In this document: piece after piece, positions 10,995 to 24,020 of the stretch | Layout: each line of letters opens with the position of its first letter | Numbering within the stretch: position 1 is the first letter of the stretch | Assembly: GCA_009760855.2 (NCBI GenBank) | Contig: WPIO01000163.1 | Location: 410,001 to 474,000 of the forward strand | DNA from: Cristatella mucedo | Taxonomy: Eukaryota > Bryozoa > Phylactolaemata > Cristatellidae | Direction of reading: 5' to 3' | Length of the DNA: 64,000 bases | Notes under the pieces: model-generated | Told to the model about the DNA's origin: nothing | Seen by the model: the letters and a program-made list of their open reading frames with translations, nothing else | Database searches by the model: none | Translations under genes and position numbers: made by a program

Positions 10995-13187
10995 GCAGTC
11001 TCGCACCTACGTGTTCTGTGCAGCATAAGTATTGTTCTAGTTTCGAGTCTGGTCTAGGCAAATACTGAGAACGAGCTGCAACTATGGCACTTTTCTATAT
11101 CCAGCCAAATGAAGTACTTATGACGCGAACGTCTGAAAAGCTGTGGGTTAAGGAAACCCACTGATGCCTCCACCTGCCTTAATGTAGCGGCCGCTGGTGT
11201 TGAATATGCAGAGGAAACTGGAACAGAGACGTCAGAAAATTTGGCGTCAAGATATTCTCAGTGGTAAATTATGCTAGAGCACAACATGTTGGCTAAGCCG
11301 AACGTCGACATCTACCGTAATTGGCTTTGTTGGGTTTCTTCTGTGATTGTGGTTGAGGACAATCCTAATTTAATTAGGGACAGGAGAATGCTGGAAGGCT
11401 AAATACGCTAACTTAGGATTGTCTATTTACTATTAAGTTTTTCATGGTGCCTGAGGTCTACTGATCATTAAATGGTTATTCCGTTGTCAATGGCTGGCTG
11501 CATAAAAAGCCCAACTCATGTAACGGTGAGTCTGCTATGCTTTGGGCTTCCAAACGCTGCACGCCCCAGCTAGTGCTCCATACTAGTCCACCGGTGTTGC
11601 TTTTAAACATACTTCTATATGCTATATGCTACATATATATAGGTATTTGTAAAAATATATTTGCACATATATATATATATATATATATTTATTTATCGTG
11701 TTTGATATTACTGCAATCGCTGACCTTTGACTCGGATGCCTTGTTCGTGGCCTAAACGTCTAAACATCTCGCTCAGTTTTCAGGGGTCAGCAAGGATTTG
11801 CGACGTTACGAGTAATGTATTTGTACCTATGAGCCTGATAGCAAAGTTTGAATAGTTTATTTTATAATTTTTATTCCCACTTCACAGCCTGTAACTTTCG
11901 AAACTTGTTTCTAGACTGCCTCAAGCACTGCCGATGTCATAGGCTGCATCTCACAGGCTGGCTTATATGAGTGAAAAATGGATGATCGTGCTGCTAATGA
12001 TATCAGCTCTGGAAATAGTAGGATATTTGAGATCCCTTCACTTTGGAAACGTCAAGTGCTGCGACAACGCTGTATATATCGTATATCGTATATGTATATA
12101 GGCCTGTGATATCAGTGAGGACAGCTTGTCGCATTTGAACCTTCTGAACTTCAACGGTTCATCTCGATTTGCATAGATTTAGAGCAAAGCTCATTCTCTT
12201 GCGTGTTGCTATGCATGCCTAGTATCCAGTTGTGTACTCGAGACAGTTGTGTAATCGAGATTTCATCTCGTGAATGCAATGCCGGATCTTTGTAAATCTT
12301 CATGCCCACAAATTTTGCATAGTCAAGACCATGCTACGTTTTCTGAATTTGAGTGTCACGAAAACAATTATATTGGAATTTACGATTCGTTTCCACAGTA
12401 ACTTGTTAGCTCAGGGATTTTTGCTTTCTACCAGCGGATACATGGTCAGCTAAATGGAAAGATATGCGTCTTCTACAGTGCACCGCATGTCGACCTTCTA
12501 TATTGACCTTCTATATTTACCCACATATCGCCTAATCGCATGCAAGGCAGGCAAGACTTAGCAGGTGATACGACGCTGGGGATCATTCAAATTACAGACC
12601 GTTAGTTACAAAGTTCAGGAAAATGTGCTATTCTATTTGTGCAAAATAAACTCTAAGCTATCGTTTCGATATCGTAATAAATATAATATTAAATAAACTC
12701 GTCTTGATATCGTTTCAAGCATCCAATGAGAAAGAACAGAAGCTAGTTGCATTCATTCATCCACAGAAAGTAAAGTGCTAATCGCGTGAGCAAATGGAAA
12801 GCCACCAGATCGGAGGAAGCATTGATGCCTAGTTGGTTGCTGCAACGGCTCTTGGTGATTTAGATAAGACTAAATCTAGAAAGCTACACATTAGGCTTTG
12901 AAAGAGGCCCATGACAATATTTGGTAGTAATTAGGTTTAAAGCCTGGCAAAATGGCGAAACCGAATGTTGACTACAACCATTTTGGTAATGTAATGGAAG
13001 GTTTGTTATAGTATGCTGCCCAAAGATGGGCTTAATTTTAGGAGGTGTTGAGTGCATGCCAAAGTGGCTAGATTATGACGCTATTTGGGATTGCTAGCTC
13101 TTCCTAAATTTTAATGATTTGGTAATGGATAGGTCATAATGAATGGTTTAGGCGGATACGATGGGAACCTCAAGAGTTTGTAAAAGC
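10995..13187. other. No gene seen
   Basis: AT-rich, probably intronic or intergenic. A (TA)n microsatellite lies at 11636-11690 and a small TATA-like cluster near 12073-12100. No supported exon, RNA gene or recurring repeat. Confidence 0.45.
11636..11690. repeat. (TA)n microsatellite
   Basis: Alternating TA run following 'ttgcaca'. Confidence 0.9.
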
Positions 13188-13456
13188 ACTTAATAATGAG
13201 AATAATAAAAATAATGCACTTAATAAAGCGCCCTCAGAAAAATCAATCTCTTTTTAGGCGCTTTACATTTGCTGTAAAGGGAAACGCGATTGAATGCTGA
13301 GTAATATCATGCTTGATGAACAACATGAATAACATGGTTAGTGGTGACATGCACAGGGTCAGCATGGAAATGTGATTAGTGGCAGCATGCACAGTGTTAG
13401 CACCCATAAGCACGCGAAGGACGAATCACAGGGACCCAGTTTACTGTAACTCACAT
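13188..13456 (-). mobile_element. LINE A 3' end fragment
   Basis: On the minus strand it runs from 'gggtccctgtgattcgtcc' through the 3' UTR to 'gcgctttattaagtgcatta' and a degenerate (ATT)n tail at 13188-13215. Confidence 0.85.
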
Positions 13457-13677
13457 CGAAAAAGTCTGCTTAAGTACCTAAGTGCGAATATTAGCAATAC
13501 ACGAATCCAGGGAATTGAGAGTTTGACGTGCTTGAAAAGTGAGAGAAACAAAGCATATTTAAAGTGGTGTTTCATCTGCGTGCCATGAAACTATACATTT
13601 TTCCAGGCGATTAAGTTCGCACGAGGACAGCATACATTTTTATCTGAAGTTGACCAAGCACTAAGCAATGACGAACC

Positions 13678-14008
13678 ACTACAGTGGAGGCCTCTCTTAT
13701 CGCCCCGATCAAGGCTAATGTATCTTGCTGCAAAGGTCGTGGGTTCGAGACCCACAGCATATTTGAAGCGCCTGTGTTGGGTCCGCCTGACTTGCCCAGC
13801 CACCATAGTCTTCCTACCGAGAACAGTGGACTCACTATTGGGCATTCTCAGATGCTCGTAAGCTAGCCTCGTGGCTATCACTGCCCGGTTCCTCGTTTCC
13901 TTCATAAACGGCGTCTGTCGGAGCCGGCTTGTGCTGTGCACGACTGCCCACACAAACCTAACAGCCGGGATAAAGCTCAAGTTTTTATAGGACGCTGTAC
14001 AAATAAAT
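13678..14008 (+). mobile_element. SINE2 copy c, diverged, with internal insert
   Basis: SINE2-like head, B-box GGTTCGAGACC at about 13742 and 'agcatatttgaagcgcctg' are followed by about 190 bp of foreign sequence. A tail resembling 'aagtttttataggacgctgtacaaa' then resumes. The insert carries no recognisable element. An antisense frame over this region is unlikely to be a gene. Confidence 0.5.
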
Positions 14009-14189
14009 TATATAACCTGCATATATGATTGTTGCACGGATATTAGTGGTCTCAACTGTCGTACTGCGATACGACCAAAACTCATCGTAATGTAGTGCTA
14101 GTGATGGGCCCAGGTATTTAAATAAAGGCTAAATAATAATAATCGAATAAATACTAAAACATTCAGCTGAATAAGCGTAGTGAGATTGG

Positions 14190-14368
14190 TGAGCCGCGAT
14201 GGCACGCACTAGGTAAGGCGGTTGCTTTCATGACCTCGGTCCCCAGATCGTGGGTTCGAATCCTGCGGTGGGCGATCCTTCATCGCCACTGCAAGTGGTG
14301 GTGATTGCCGTAAAGGCTCTTCTGTCGCTATACAAAAAAAGAGGCTGTTTAAGCAGCTAGAATTTTTT
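14190..14368 (+). mobile_element. SINE1 copy c
   Basis: 'gagccgcgatggcacgcac' head, B-box GGTTCGAATCC, body and 'gaggctgtttaagcagctag' end followed by a T-rich tail. Confidence 0.9.
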
Positions 14369-15997
14369 CCACCTAATTTTGGATTCCTGAGGTCTTTATA
14401 CATACAAGGCAATACTGACTCTAGAATAATTATCTCTAAAACATGAGCGGAACTTGGATGCTAGATTAAAAAGTTTCAGATAAAAATTAAGCTGTTCTGA
14501 TGCTCCCATTTCCAGAAAATTCTATAGGAATGGTAGCTGGAAGTGTGGGCACAAGCTGCTTGGATTATTCTCAGCTAGTGTTGCATTCCTAAGGAGTGGC
14601 CTAACAGCAGCCTTCTTCAAAGATGAAGGAAAATACCTGAGGTTAAGGTTAAGGTTAAAGTTAAAGGTTAAGGAAATATTTGTAATGCTATTCATACACA
14701 GCAGAGGCAGCAGATCGAGGCATCGCAGACAGAGAATGCTAGTTATAGGGCCCAGTGGCCTAGTCGTCCTCAGGCGTCCACGGGGTGACTAATTTCAAGC
14801 TGAGGTCATGAGTGGCAGGCTGCCACATTGTGGACATTGGGCTGCTGCAAGGAGTTAAGGAAGAGTGGCTCAATACGAATGTTGTAACCTCAAGTATGTA
14901 ATCAATGATCCTTTCTTGTCCATGCTGCTGACAAAGGAGCCAGTGAAGCAATGTGCAAGATCACCACAGAGGTCACTACGTACGAAACTAACCTACTACT
15001 GGTTTAGGAGATGGTTGTTTGATGGTCAGCATCAGATAGCTTGGATTGCACATTTGCAATGCGACTCTGCTTTTATAAAAAGCCACAATGGACTTACTCA
15101 AGGATAGATTGGTATGATTTACAGTAATCCTGCTATGCCAGTCGATGAACGGCTGGTCCCGACCTTTTGTGTGCTTTATCAAGCTTGGGCTTAGCAGACA
15201 TAGCTAGCGTAATGTCCAAGGTAAAACAATTGCCACATGAGCGAGGGAACACGGTGCACTTAGTAAGAGAAGCATAATCACCAGAATTTTGGCTGACATC
15301 GTGTTCTAGCATTGCACAAATGAGATCAGATCGTAGGGGGATAGAGCAGGGTATTTTCATACGGACATCACCAATATAAAGGTTCTTAAGATATCGTGAC
15401 TTAGCTAATTATTCTGGATAGGGAGGAAGGCACGCTCAGCTTCTAGAGACATCGGTAAGGTAGTAAGCTAACGATGTAGGCCTGCATTATGCAAAAAACT
15501 CCGCTACCGCACACTCACTTATAGCAGCAGACGGCAAATATACAATCTTAGGTAACGCTATCCAAGTATTCCAAGCTGTCTTTAGACCATAACGGATAGC
15601 AGCTTTTGAATTGACTTATTCCGAGTCAGGCTAATCACTCGTGGCACGTTGATAGTAATATCTACAGACTTTAATGGGCTGCTGGCTTTAAAGCTTCAGC
15701 TACTCCATTGGTGGAACTATCTTGAGGAAGATGCTTATGTCTATAGACGCGACACTATTATAAATAGTAGAATTTGCACGGAAAGCATGTCCGCCATTAC
15801 TTGGCTATTATTTTCAATTGGAGTCTTATTCACTATAGAGTAGTAGCACAGTAGATGAGTCATCTATAGGAGCCCCTCCGTCTAAGGCCGTTGTTTCCTT
15901 TTATTTTCCTCCACTGCACTTCTCTGCAATTTCACGATAGGCACTTTCACTTAAATCACTTGCAAGAAACTCACTAACTCTAGTAAGATAAAGGTCA
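14369..15997. other. No gene seen
   Basis: AT-rich. A degenerate (GGTTAA)n tract lies at 14639-14673. The remainder has only short frames without splice support. Confidence 0.4.
14639..14673. repeat. (GGTTAA)n short tract
   Basis: Five to six hexamer units. It is not the canonical metazoan telomere repeat TTAGGG. Confidence 0.85.
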
Positions 15998-16187
15998 TGA
16001 GCCATAATGGCTCACTAGGTAAGGTGGTTGCTTTTCACGACCTCGGCCCCGGGGTCGTGGGTTCGAATCCTGTGGTAGGCGATCCTTTTATCATCACTGC
16101 AAGCGGTGGCCATAACCATCAAGGCTTTTCCATCGCTATACAAAAAGAGGCTGTTAAATCAGCTAGTATTTATTTTATTTATTTAAG
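15998..16187 (+). mobile_element. SINE1 copy d
   Basis: Complete copy: 'gagccataatggctcactag', B-box GGTTCGAATCC, 'gaggctgttaaatcagctag' and a (TTTA)n tail. It directly abuts the 3' end of an antisense LINE A at 16188. Confidence 0.9.
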
Positions 16188-17180
16188 GTAATGATAATGC
16201 TAATAATACATTTGCATAGCACTCACAAGGAGTTCGATCTCTTCCTAAGGACTTTACGTTTGGTGCAAAAGAAGCATGACCGAATGGTTACTGGTAGCAT
16301 GCTCAATGACAGCAAGCATAACATGGTTAGAGGTGACATGCACAGGGTCAGCATACACATACGGTTAGTGGCAGCATGCACAGTGTGCTGAAACGAATAA
16401 GTGCACAAAGGACGAATAAGAAGAACTCACTTAATGCTGTGATAAATAAAGGCATTTCTAGCTTTTTTAACTGCTGTCAAGTCAGGGGATGTCCTGACGC
16501 CAGTCGAAAGTGGGTTCAAGGTTTTTTGGGCGCATACGAACTAAAGGCACGGTCAGTAAAGGATTTGAGGTTCGTATGAGGTACAGGTAAACGATGCAAT
16601 TCAGAAAAGTGAGTGGTACGATGCTTAGCCTGGTGGGGGAGTAGACCTAATAGGTAGGCTGTAGCAAAAATAATAAAGGGAAAGTGAGTAACATAACCTT
16701 GAAGTCAATGCGATGCTTGACTGGGAGCCAGATGAGGTTGGTGAGAAGTGGTGTGACGTTGCAACTGCAACGCTCACAACAGACAAGCCTAACAGAAGAG
16801 CTTTGCGCCAGCTGTAAGCGCCTGATTGCTCAGGCCAGTAGACCAGCAAGCAGTGAGTTACAGAAGTCGAGACGGGATGTCGCAAATGCATGGACCAATT
16901 TAGATGTAAAATCCCCGTCTAACCAAGCCCGAATTTCCTGTCAGTATGTCCATCTGTAACTCTGAAAAGCCACAAAGACTATGTGGGTGCTAGGCGACAG
17001 AGGTTTGTAGAGTGCACTCACAGCCTAAGCGGCTTTCGGTACGCATTCGATAGCCAACAGACTTCATCTCATGCAACAAAGAGAATGTGAGAAACACAGC
17101 AGAACATTTTAGCAATATTATGTAGCCGAAAGTAAGCAGACTTAACTTTGGAGCTGATATGGTTGTCTAATGACTGTAAG
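16188..17180 (-). mobile_element. LINE A 3' half, interrupted by LINE B
   Basis: The minus strand carries the C-terminal ORF2 region (LVCCERCSCNVTPLLTNLIW-like, with stops and frameshifts) and the 3' UTR. Sequence matching the LINE resumes at about 17108 ('ccgaaagtaagcagactta') after a 150-bp LINE B fragment. The two halves therefore belong to one older insertion. Confidence 0.8.
16949..17104 (-). mobile_element. LINE B tail nested in LINE A
   Basis: Minus-strand family B 3' end ('agctcagcgactaac' region missing): 'gaatgcgtaccgaaagccgc', 'ttaggctgtgagtgcactct' and 'acatagtctttgtgg'. It splits the LINE A on the same strand. Confidence 0.8.
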
Positions 17181-17699
17181 CGTAACTTAGCTCGCTTATC
17201 TAATACCAATAAACCAAAATGGAAGCGTAATCAGTTAGGTTCAACAGAGCCGCTGCTACAGCTAATCTAAATATCGGCCAAAGAACCTTCGCCACAATAC
17301 AACTAGCTTAGAATTAGCAAAAAAAAGTGAGTGATCACCTGCTGCCGTACCTGAGTCCATGACCATGGAAAAGTATACTTTTTCGCCAATTCCATTTTGC
17401 TAATTCAGTAATTCACTGCCGATGAGTTCCAAAAGAAGGCAAGCTTACCAATAAAAAATAGAGTCCGATATTCTCATGACATGGCTTAAAATTTGGTAAA
17501 TTTGGTGACGTTTTCTTAGCATAATTGTGATGCTGTGCTGCCTCTCAATTGGCCTGGTCGTTAAGAGTTGACCTAGGTGCTATGGAAGTTTACGGATGCA
17601 GCGTAGCAAAAGAATTGGGCTATTTCTCACCGAATCCTACATTTTACTTGTATCCCTCTCCATCGCTACAAAAGCGTTCACTTTTTAATGCTAAAAATG
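17181..17699. other. No gene seen
   Basis: AT-rich, nothing supported. Confidence 0.4.
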
Positions 17700-18500
17700 G
17701 CTTATTTTGAAGTTATTTTTTTTGCACCATGTAAATTTAACAGCTTATTATATTCTGATCCCATCAATGTGAAATTTAGCAAATGTGCTGTACTCGACTT
17801 TTGTATCTTTGCACCAAGCTTATTTTGGTTGTATTTTGGGCAACTATAGCTGTAAATGAACTTTAATTTCCGAGAACTTAGTTTTGCCTTACCTTGAGGA
17901 ACTGACAGAGAAAGCGTCATGCATTTTTGAGGAGCTTGGCATATTGTTACAGTGCATGGTACTGAATTGGTTATTTATATGAGAGAAGCCATGTCTGGCT
18001 AAACGCCTGATCTTGAGTTTTACAGATCACCATGAGGTCAACACGACATCTGCGGCTACATCAACAGATTTCATATGCTACCTTCGCTGCTTGTGCCAAT
18101 TTGAATGCCGATAGTTTTGTTTGCCGATTGTTTTATTGTTATTTGAGAAATAATAGGAAATGTGGTCTGAGCGAGATAAATCCCAGATGGGGCATAAGTT
18201 ATAATTCCTTTTTTCGTCAACAGCTAGGCTATGTATCTCGTGATTTCTACAGCTTAGTGAATTCTGATCACATCGACGTCAAATTTAAAGCATGGGTTGT
18301 GCTCGACTTGTGTATTGTCGCCCCAAGCGCATTTTGTTCGTCAGCTAAGTAAATATAGCTGCAAATTTCCTTGAATGTCTTCAACTTTAATTTGCAAATA
18401 CATTTAAGTTTTGCACGTCAAATAAGCTTTTCATGCTAAAGCTTGCTGACAGCTGCAACCTGGAAGGGCTTGGCAAATTTTGCTAATAGTCGTGCACTGT
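17700..18500. repeat. Diverged direct repeat, ~510 bp apart
   Basis: 17736-17830 and 18249-18340 align: 'acagctta', 'attctgatc.catc', 'gt.ctcgactt.tgtat', 'ccaagc..attttg'. Similarity extends past both, e.g. 'gagcttggcatattgt' against 'gggcttggcaaattttg'. The frame at 18032-18352 lies across the second unit and is probably not a gene. Confidence 0.7.
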
Positions 18501-19884
18501 TTCAATAGCGAAAAAGCTTCTTAATAATACATAACTGTAGATAATTATCTTTACAGCTAGTCCACAAAAAAGTTTGACTTTTAAAATACCCAGCTGAAAT
18601 ATTACGAGCAAATCTGAGTTAAAAATGTAAAACTGATCTGGGATGGACATTGAAACTGAGCTTTCATGTCACAGGCTAGATTATGAGACTTTTTGCACTT
18701 AACTAAATTTGATTTCATTTCTACCCAAATATAAATTTCAACAATTGCATAATTAAAAATTAAATTTTGAAAATAGTTTTTGCATCGCTACCAATTAAAG
18801 CTCGAAAGTCCATCTTTGCGTACCTCCGTCGCAATGCAAGAGGGAGACCATTGTTTCTTTGAGTGACGTGTAATCGACGTGTAATTCTACCATGACTCAG
18901 TGAAGCGAGCCCACAGGCAGTGAACTCTAGTCCAATAGTAATTTTGGACAATTTATCAAAGATATAGAGATTCTCTTGGAGCTAGATTAAATAAAGTTCT
19001 GAAGCACTTTATGCAGATTACTAGGCTATGGTCAAAAGGTTATTGTATTGTACGATCAACGTGCTATTCCCGTCGTATGGTTTGTTGGAACCCAACATCA
19101 CATGCCAGCATATAAGATCTATTATAATTTTATCAACCAGACCTAACAAGTAAAATGGATAACAAATTTAACACGACGAGTGAAAGATAGGCTTCATGTG
19201 GCCTTACATAAATTCACCTGTCATTATGTGCATTCAATATCTGTAAGTTTTTCTCAAAGAACATAATGAAGTTACAGAGTATTTAATTGGTATTACACGA
19301 GGAAAAAGATTATAAAGTCAGTAGCAACTCATTTTTTGATATATACTAGTTCCTTCCATATCATCAATCTATATTACTGTATATATCAAAAGATGCCACG
19401 AGCTCAATGTAGAGAACAGAGACTTTGTATTACTTTTGCCCTTCAAAAATTACTTAATTGTGCTAGTCTTCCAAGATTGCATGAGGAAGACAAGGTTGAC
19501 TTCTAGTAATAAAATTGACGTACGCCATCAAAGAGAAGTACTATGAAATACAGACTCTTTAAGTTGAGCTTGAGGCATGTTCATGCTACAAAGAAGGGCT
19601 GATAGAAGATGCGCCCCGTTAATCATGGACGGTGACTGATTTTGAAAGATTAGCTTTCATGGACCGAATTCCAAAAAACTGGACCCAAATTAATCAAGTA
19701 GCTATAATAAAGACATATTACGATAATAATATTCGTTGCCTAAGCCTTCACAGAATACAATTTCGATGCACCCTCCACACGATACCACTGGTAGTAGCGA
19801 ATATTGGTATTCCAATGGAAGTTAGCCATAGGCAAAATGTCCTACTTCTACAATGTAGAAATCTGCTGCTACCGTACGCAAATA
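18501..19884. other. No gene seen; very AT-rich
   Basis: AT-rich with short frames only. The frame at 19632-19958 runs into LINE A and has no independent support. Confidence 0.45.
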
Positions 19885-21640
19885 GCGTAATAAAATGTCC
19901 TAAGCCTCAGTTCATGTCCCGCACCTTTCCAAAATGCTTTATTAAGGCCACTAACTGAGAAGGCAACACTAGACCAAGAAAAAATGAGCATCCTACACCC
20001 ACTCTCACCTCTACTGTTCCTATCAAAGACACAGGAACGGTTTGTGGACTTAATAAATTCTTACATTGAATTTTCAAACATGGCAAATTATTCCAGTCTG
20101 CTTTTGGAGCTGATTTCTTAAAAGTGGCATTGCTTAGGATGCACAAAGACATTAGCAGGAATGCAGACTTAGGGGACGTCTCTCGGCTTCTTAAGCTGGA
20201 TCTCTTGGCAGTGCATGGTACCTCTAATCGCCAAGTCCTCCTCGAGCACCTCTCATCTCGCTTGGGCATCACTGGTACTGCACTGAAATGTAGAGGTTCT
20301 ATCTGCTGCACTGAAATGTACAGGTTCTATCTGCTGCACGGAAATGTACAGGTTCTATCTCAGTGGGAGACTCAAGAGTGTCAATGTGAACGGAAAACGT
20401 TCATCTGAGGAGCCACTACAGTACTGGCACCTCAGCGGTACGCACTCGGTCTTCGCTTCGCTTCGTTTCACAATTGTCAGCACAAGTCGTCTGCTTCAAG
20501 ATGACTTTCGCAGTCTTCGCTTCGCTTCACAATTTATACTCTGCTTCTTCCGCCCATGCGATCGCCATGCACAATCCAGGCACAATCACTTCTATGTAGA
20601 TCACAAGCAGCGATGACCTTGGCTTTGATCTCTCCCAGCTTCGCTCCGGCATCTCGAATGATCTCACCTCTCCTGCCGCGTGTATTGCTAACAGCCACAC
20701 ATGTGTGGCAGGGATCGTTTTCGAATTCGATGATGAACAAGCTAAATTGCTTTTTATAGGAACGCAAAGTGTAACTCGGAAATTGGGGATCTTAACGAGC
20801 AAATTTGGCTCTTGCAGCACACCTCCTGTTGCATCTGTACGAAATCTTTATGCTATTATTGCAGAACATTTATCTCTGTTCCAGTGTGGCATTTTCACTA
20901 GACAATAAAGTCAGCTTTGGAGTCAAGTCAGCCTACTTTCTGCTGCGTAACTTTTCTAAAATTCTAGGTTGCATATATAAGGGTATTTTATCCGAATTGG
21001 TCCATGCATTTGTGACATCCTGTCTCGACGTCTGTAGCTCACTGCTTGCTGGTCTAACGGCCTGTGCAATTAGGCACTTGCAGTTGGTGCAAAACTCGGC
21101 AGCTAGGCTTGTCTGTCGTGAGCTTCGCAGTTTCCACATCAAACCACTTCTAGCCGACCTGCATTGGGTCAGCATCAAGCATCGCATCCACATTTAAGTT
21201 CAGTCACTCACTTTAAGGTCCCTTCATTCTTTGAATCCAGCCTAATTATGAGAGCTACTCGCCACAAGTCTAGGCATCGTGCCACCACTTTTACCAGCTT
21301 TTCGGAGTCACATTATTTAGCAATACCTCTCGCGAGCATTAAATCCTTCGGAGACTGTGTCTTTAGTTCGCATGCTTCCAAAGAATGAAACTCACTTCCA
21401 ACCGACTCAGCGTCATCACTGACTTGATGGAATTTCAAAGAAGGAAAAAGTACACATGTTTGTCCCAGAATTTAGTGGATTCTTAAGATTCGTTTTTGTG
21501 GGCCCACGTGTGCTGACATTGCGCATGCTATCACTAAGTACATCTGACATGTTGACAAGGTGCATGCTACCTATAACCATGTTACATATATTGTTACATT
21601 TTTTCGATGCACTATTCATTACCTGCGTATTTATAGAAGC
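19885..21640 (+). mobile_element. LINE A, long degenerate copy (RT to 3' UTR)
   Basis: Starts at the same region as the 56.4-kb copy ('cctcagttcatgtcccgcac', upstream of the fingers/NYRPVS region). It continues through the palm (poorly conserved here) to the C-terminal domain around 20985-21190 (SRLDVCSSLLAGL-like, NSAARLVC) and the 3' UTR to about 21640. There are many frameshifts and stops and no (ATT)n tail. A 28-bp triplication lies inside at 20280-20363. This is the oldest-looking long copy. Confidence 0.8.
20280..20363 (+). repeat. 28-bp unit repeated three times inside LINE A
   Basis: Units at 20280, 20308 and 20336 share 'gaaatgta.aggttctatct'. They expand the LINE segment that normally reads 'ggttcaggtcctatctc'. 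Confidence 0.9.
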
Positions 21641-22839
21641 TAATGAGCCTAGAGGTATTTTTCTAAAGAACGTATTTAGGACAGGCCTTATATAAACTAA
21701 AATGGTACTCTATGGCGGGTTTGCCGTTGGCTCACTGAAATACAATTACATTGGAGTTAGTGACAGTGGTGCTGGTATTTATAGCTTCTGCTACACTGAA
21801 TGTGTTCTGCCATTGCTTGAAGCTGATTATGCAGTACATTACTGTAAAATAAAAATGGAAAATATCCATTATGATAAGATATATTTCCAGAAGATTTGGC
21901 TAGTGGGGGTGTCTGACATATGTATCGCGTGCGCAAAATTTTTAATCCTTTCATTTGAAAATAGTCCAAAGTAATACACCATAAACTAAACTTAAATTCG
22001 ACAAAAATGATATCTCTTTTCTTAACTGCTCCACACAGCTTCTCGCAGGAAGTCCGTTCCAAAAGATTTTGTATTTGTGAGCTGGAAGAGTTGCAACAAA
22101 CAAGCCGTCCATGCTAAATAGGTCGGCACAGATATTTGCAAATGGACAGTACTTGCAGCGTCAACTGAACTAAACTATTGGCCAAATCAAATCCGAATCA
22201 CTGGCGTCTGTCAAATGCTCACGCCTTGCCATATTTTAGCTAATAAGCTAAAACGCGTGCTTGTCAGAGAATGTCTTGCGATACTACAGCGAAGGATGCT
22301 TGAACAGAAAGGCTCTTGAATCTGGCTTGAGACGGATTGCTCCACCGTGCTCTTCCCGAGCCTCGTCTTGAACGATTGAACTGCTTATGGCTACATTGGA
22401 AGGCCGCGCTTGTAAGGCAGCTTGCTTTTTTTCTGTGCCAGCCGGACGAGGCATTTCATTAGCAACTAGTAAAATTATTTTACCTTTGCATTAAAGGGGG
22501 TTCCTTTAAGTAGCTTAGGCAATCTACTGAGCCAAGGCTAGGTTAAACAGCGAGGACAGAGTCCTCGCTAGCTGGGTATAAGAGTCGGCTCGATCAAAAC
22601 TTGGATCTGCAAGCTTCATGTGGCATTGTTAGCAAATGGCAAAATACGCTTCCAGCTTGGTCGACGGCTACAACGGTCAATAACCCAGAAAAAAAACTTG
22701 CTCCCAGATGCTCATCGCTGTACGAAACAGAAGTGAACCAAACCTGATAAGAAGACTACGCCTTGGTACAACGAGGAGTGGCTTGGTTGCCATTACGCCC
22801 AGGTAATATAACCGTAGAGCCACTTAATCTGCCACTCTT
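21641..22839. other. No gene seen
   Basis: AT-rich to mixed. Frames at 21702-21974 (+) and 21757-22062 (-) overlap each other and lack splice or homology support. Confidence 0.4.
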
Positions 22840-23150
22840 GGGTGGCTAAACGGCCGCAGTAGCGGCAGCCGCAGCAGCAGCAGCAGCAGCGGCGACTTAG
22901 GGCCAATGACGAATTGGTGATATACGAGCGAACGAATGGATTCGAGTCGGTGTCCTGCCGAGACGGTCTCCAGCGCTGACTACTCGTCAAGTGCCTGACT
23001 TGGTGGCGAGTGAAGCAGTTGTAACTGGTTCGGTTGAGCAGCGGATCAAAAAGCCGGCGGAAGCCGCAGCCTCTAGGTGGTCGGCATCCACTGGCTATCA
23101 GTTTGAGCTGCGAGTCGTGCTTATCTCGGTGAATTGTCGAAACGTACACA
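22840..23150. other. GC-rich patch with CAG/CTG repeat
   Basis: A (CAG)n tract at 22860-22892 lies in a locally GC-rich patch that is open on the minus strand for 118 codons (with a poly-Cys run from the repeat). It could be a 5' UTR or exon. Neither splice sites nor family support it. Confidence 0.35.
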
Positions 23151-23785
23151 TCCCTTTACTTGGATGCTAGCAAGGCGACTAGTAGTTGAGTGCCTCTCCT
23201 TAAACCCGTCAAGTTTATTGCAGGGGCGGTAAGCTGGCGTTTGTCGGCTTGCATCTGCGCGTGGCCAGCCATCTGTGAATAGATTTCTTTTATTTGTTAC
23301 GAAACGTAGAGCTTCCGTGGATACCGAGTTAATTTAAATCTCAGGAACGTTGGTCTGCACTTTAGAATGTTACACAGAGGATTTTTGACTGACAATTCCC
23401 AGCAAAAAAGGCCTAGACTAAATCCCATCCATTCATCGTAGAAGCTAAGGCCAAGTCTTGCTTTTATAAAAGAATTGTGGCATCACAGATGTGTCAACCG
23501 GAAATGCTGGTGTACACCGTTAACCGTGCTCTACAATGGTTCTAGATCTTTCCAAGTTAAAGCTGCGGCATCCAAGCAAGGTGTTTTCTCCCCCTACACA
23601 ACGAAAATATGCACGCAATTGCTAAGTTAATGCTCACGGTAACACCCCTATGGGACTCCGCACACTCAGTTCCACGTTTCACCGCAATGTCCATCTTTAA
23701 AGCTGCTTGTGATGTGCTCCTCTCTCGAATTTCTCCTCCGTGTCCACAAAGACTATTGGCCCTCTAGACTCAGTGTGTACTGATA
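23151..23785. other. No gene seen
   Basis: Mixed composition; nothing supported. Confidence 0.4.
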
Positions 23786-24020
23786 TAATAATAATAATAA
23801 TAATAATAGCAATTCACTTGATAGAGCGCCCTCAGAGAACTCAATCTCTCTCTCTAGGCGCTTTACATTTGCTGCAAAGTGAAATGCAATTGAATGGTAA
23901 GTAAAATCATGCTTGAAAAACAAACGAGATGAATAATATGGTTAGGGGTGACATGCACAGGGTCAGCATGCAAATGTGGTTAGTGGCAGCATGCACGGTG
24001 TCAGCACGCATAAGATAATT
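23786..24020 (-). mobile_element. LINE A 3' end fragment
   Basis: Minus-strand 3' UTR with 'cctagagagagagattgag', 'gagggcgctctatcaagtg' and a clean (ATT)8-like tail at 23786-23808. The clean tail suggests a fairly young insertion. Confidence 0.9.

Noticed and set aside
13591-13980. 129-codon minus-strand frame
   Set aside because: It overlaps a diverged plus-strand SINE2 with its B-box. The frame has no recognisable domain.
14639-14673. (GGTTAA)n as an interstitial telomere
   Set aside because: It does not match TTAGGG or other common animal telomere hexamers and is very short.
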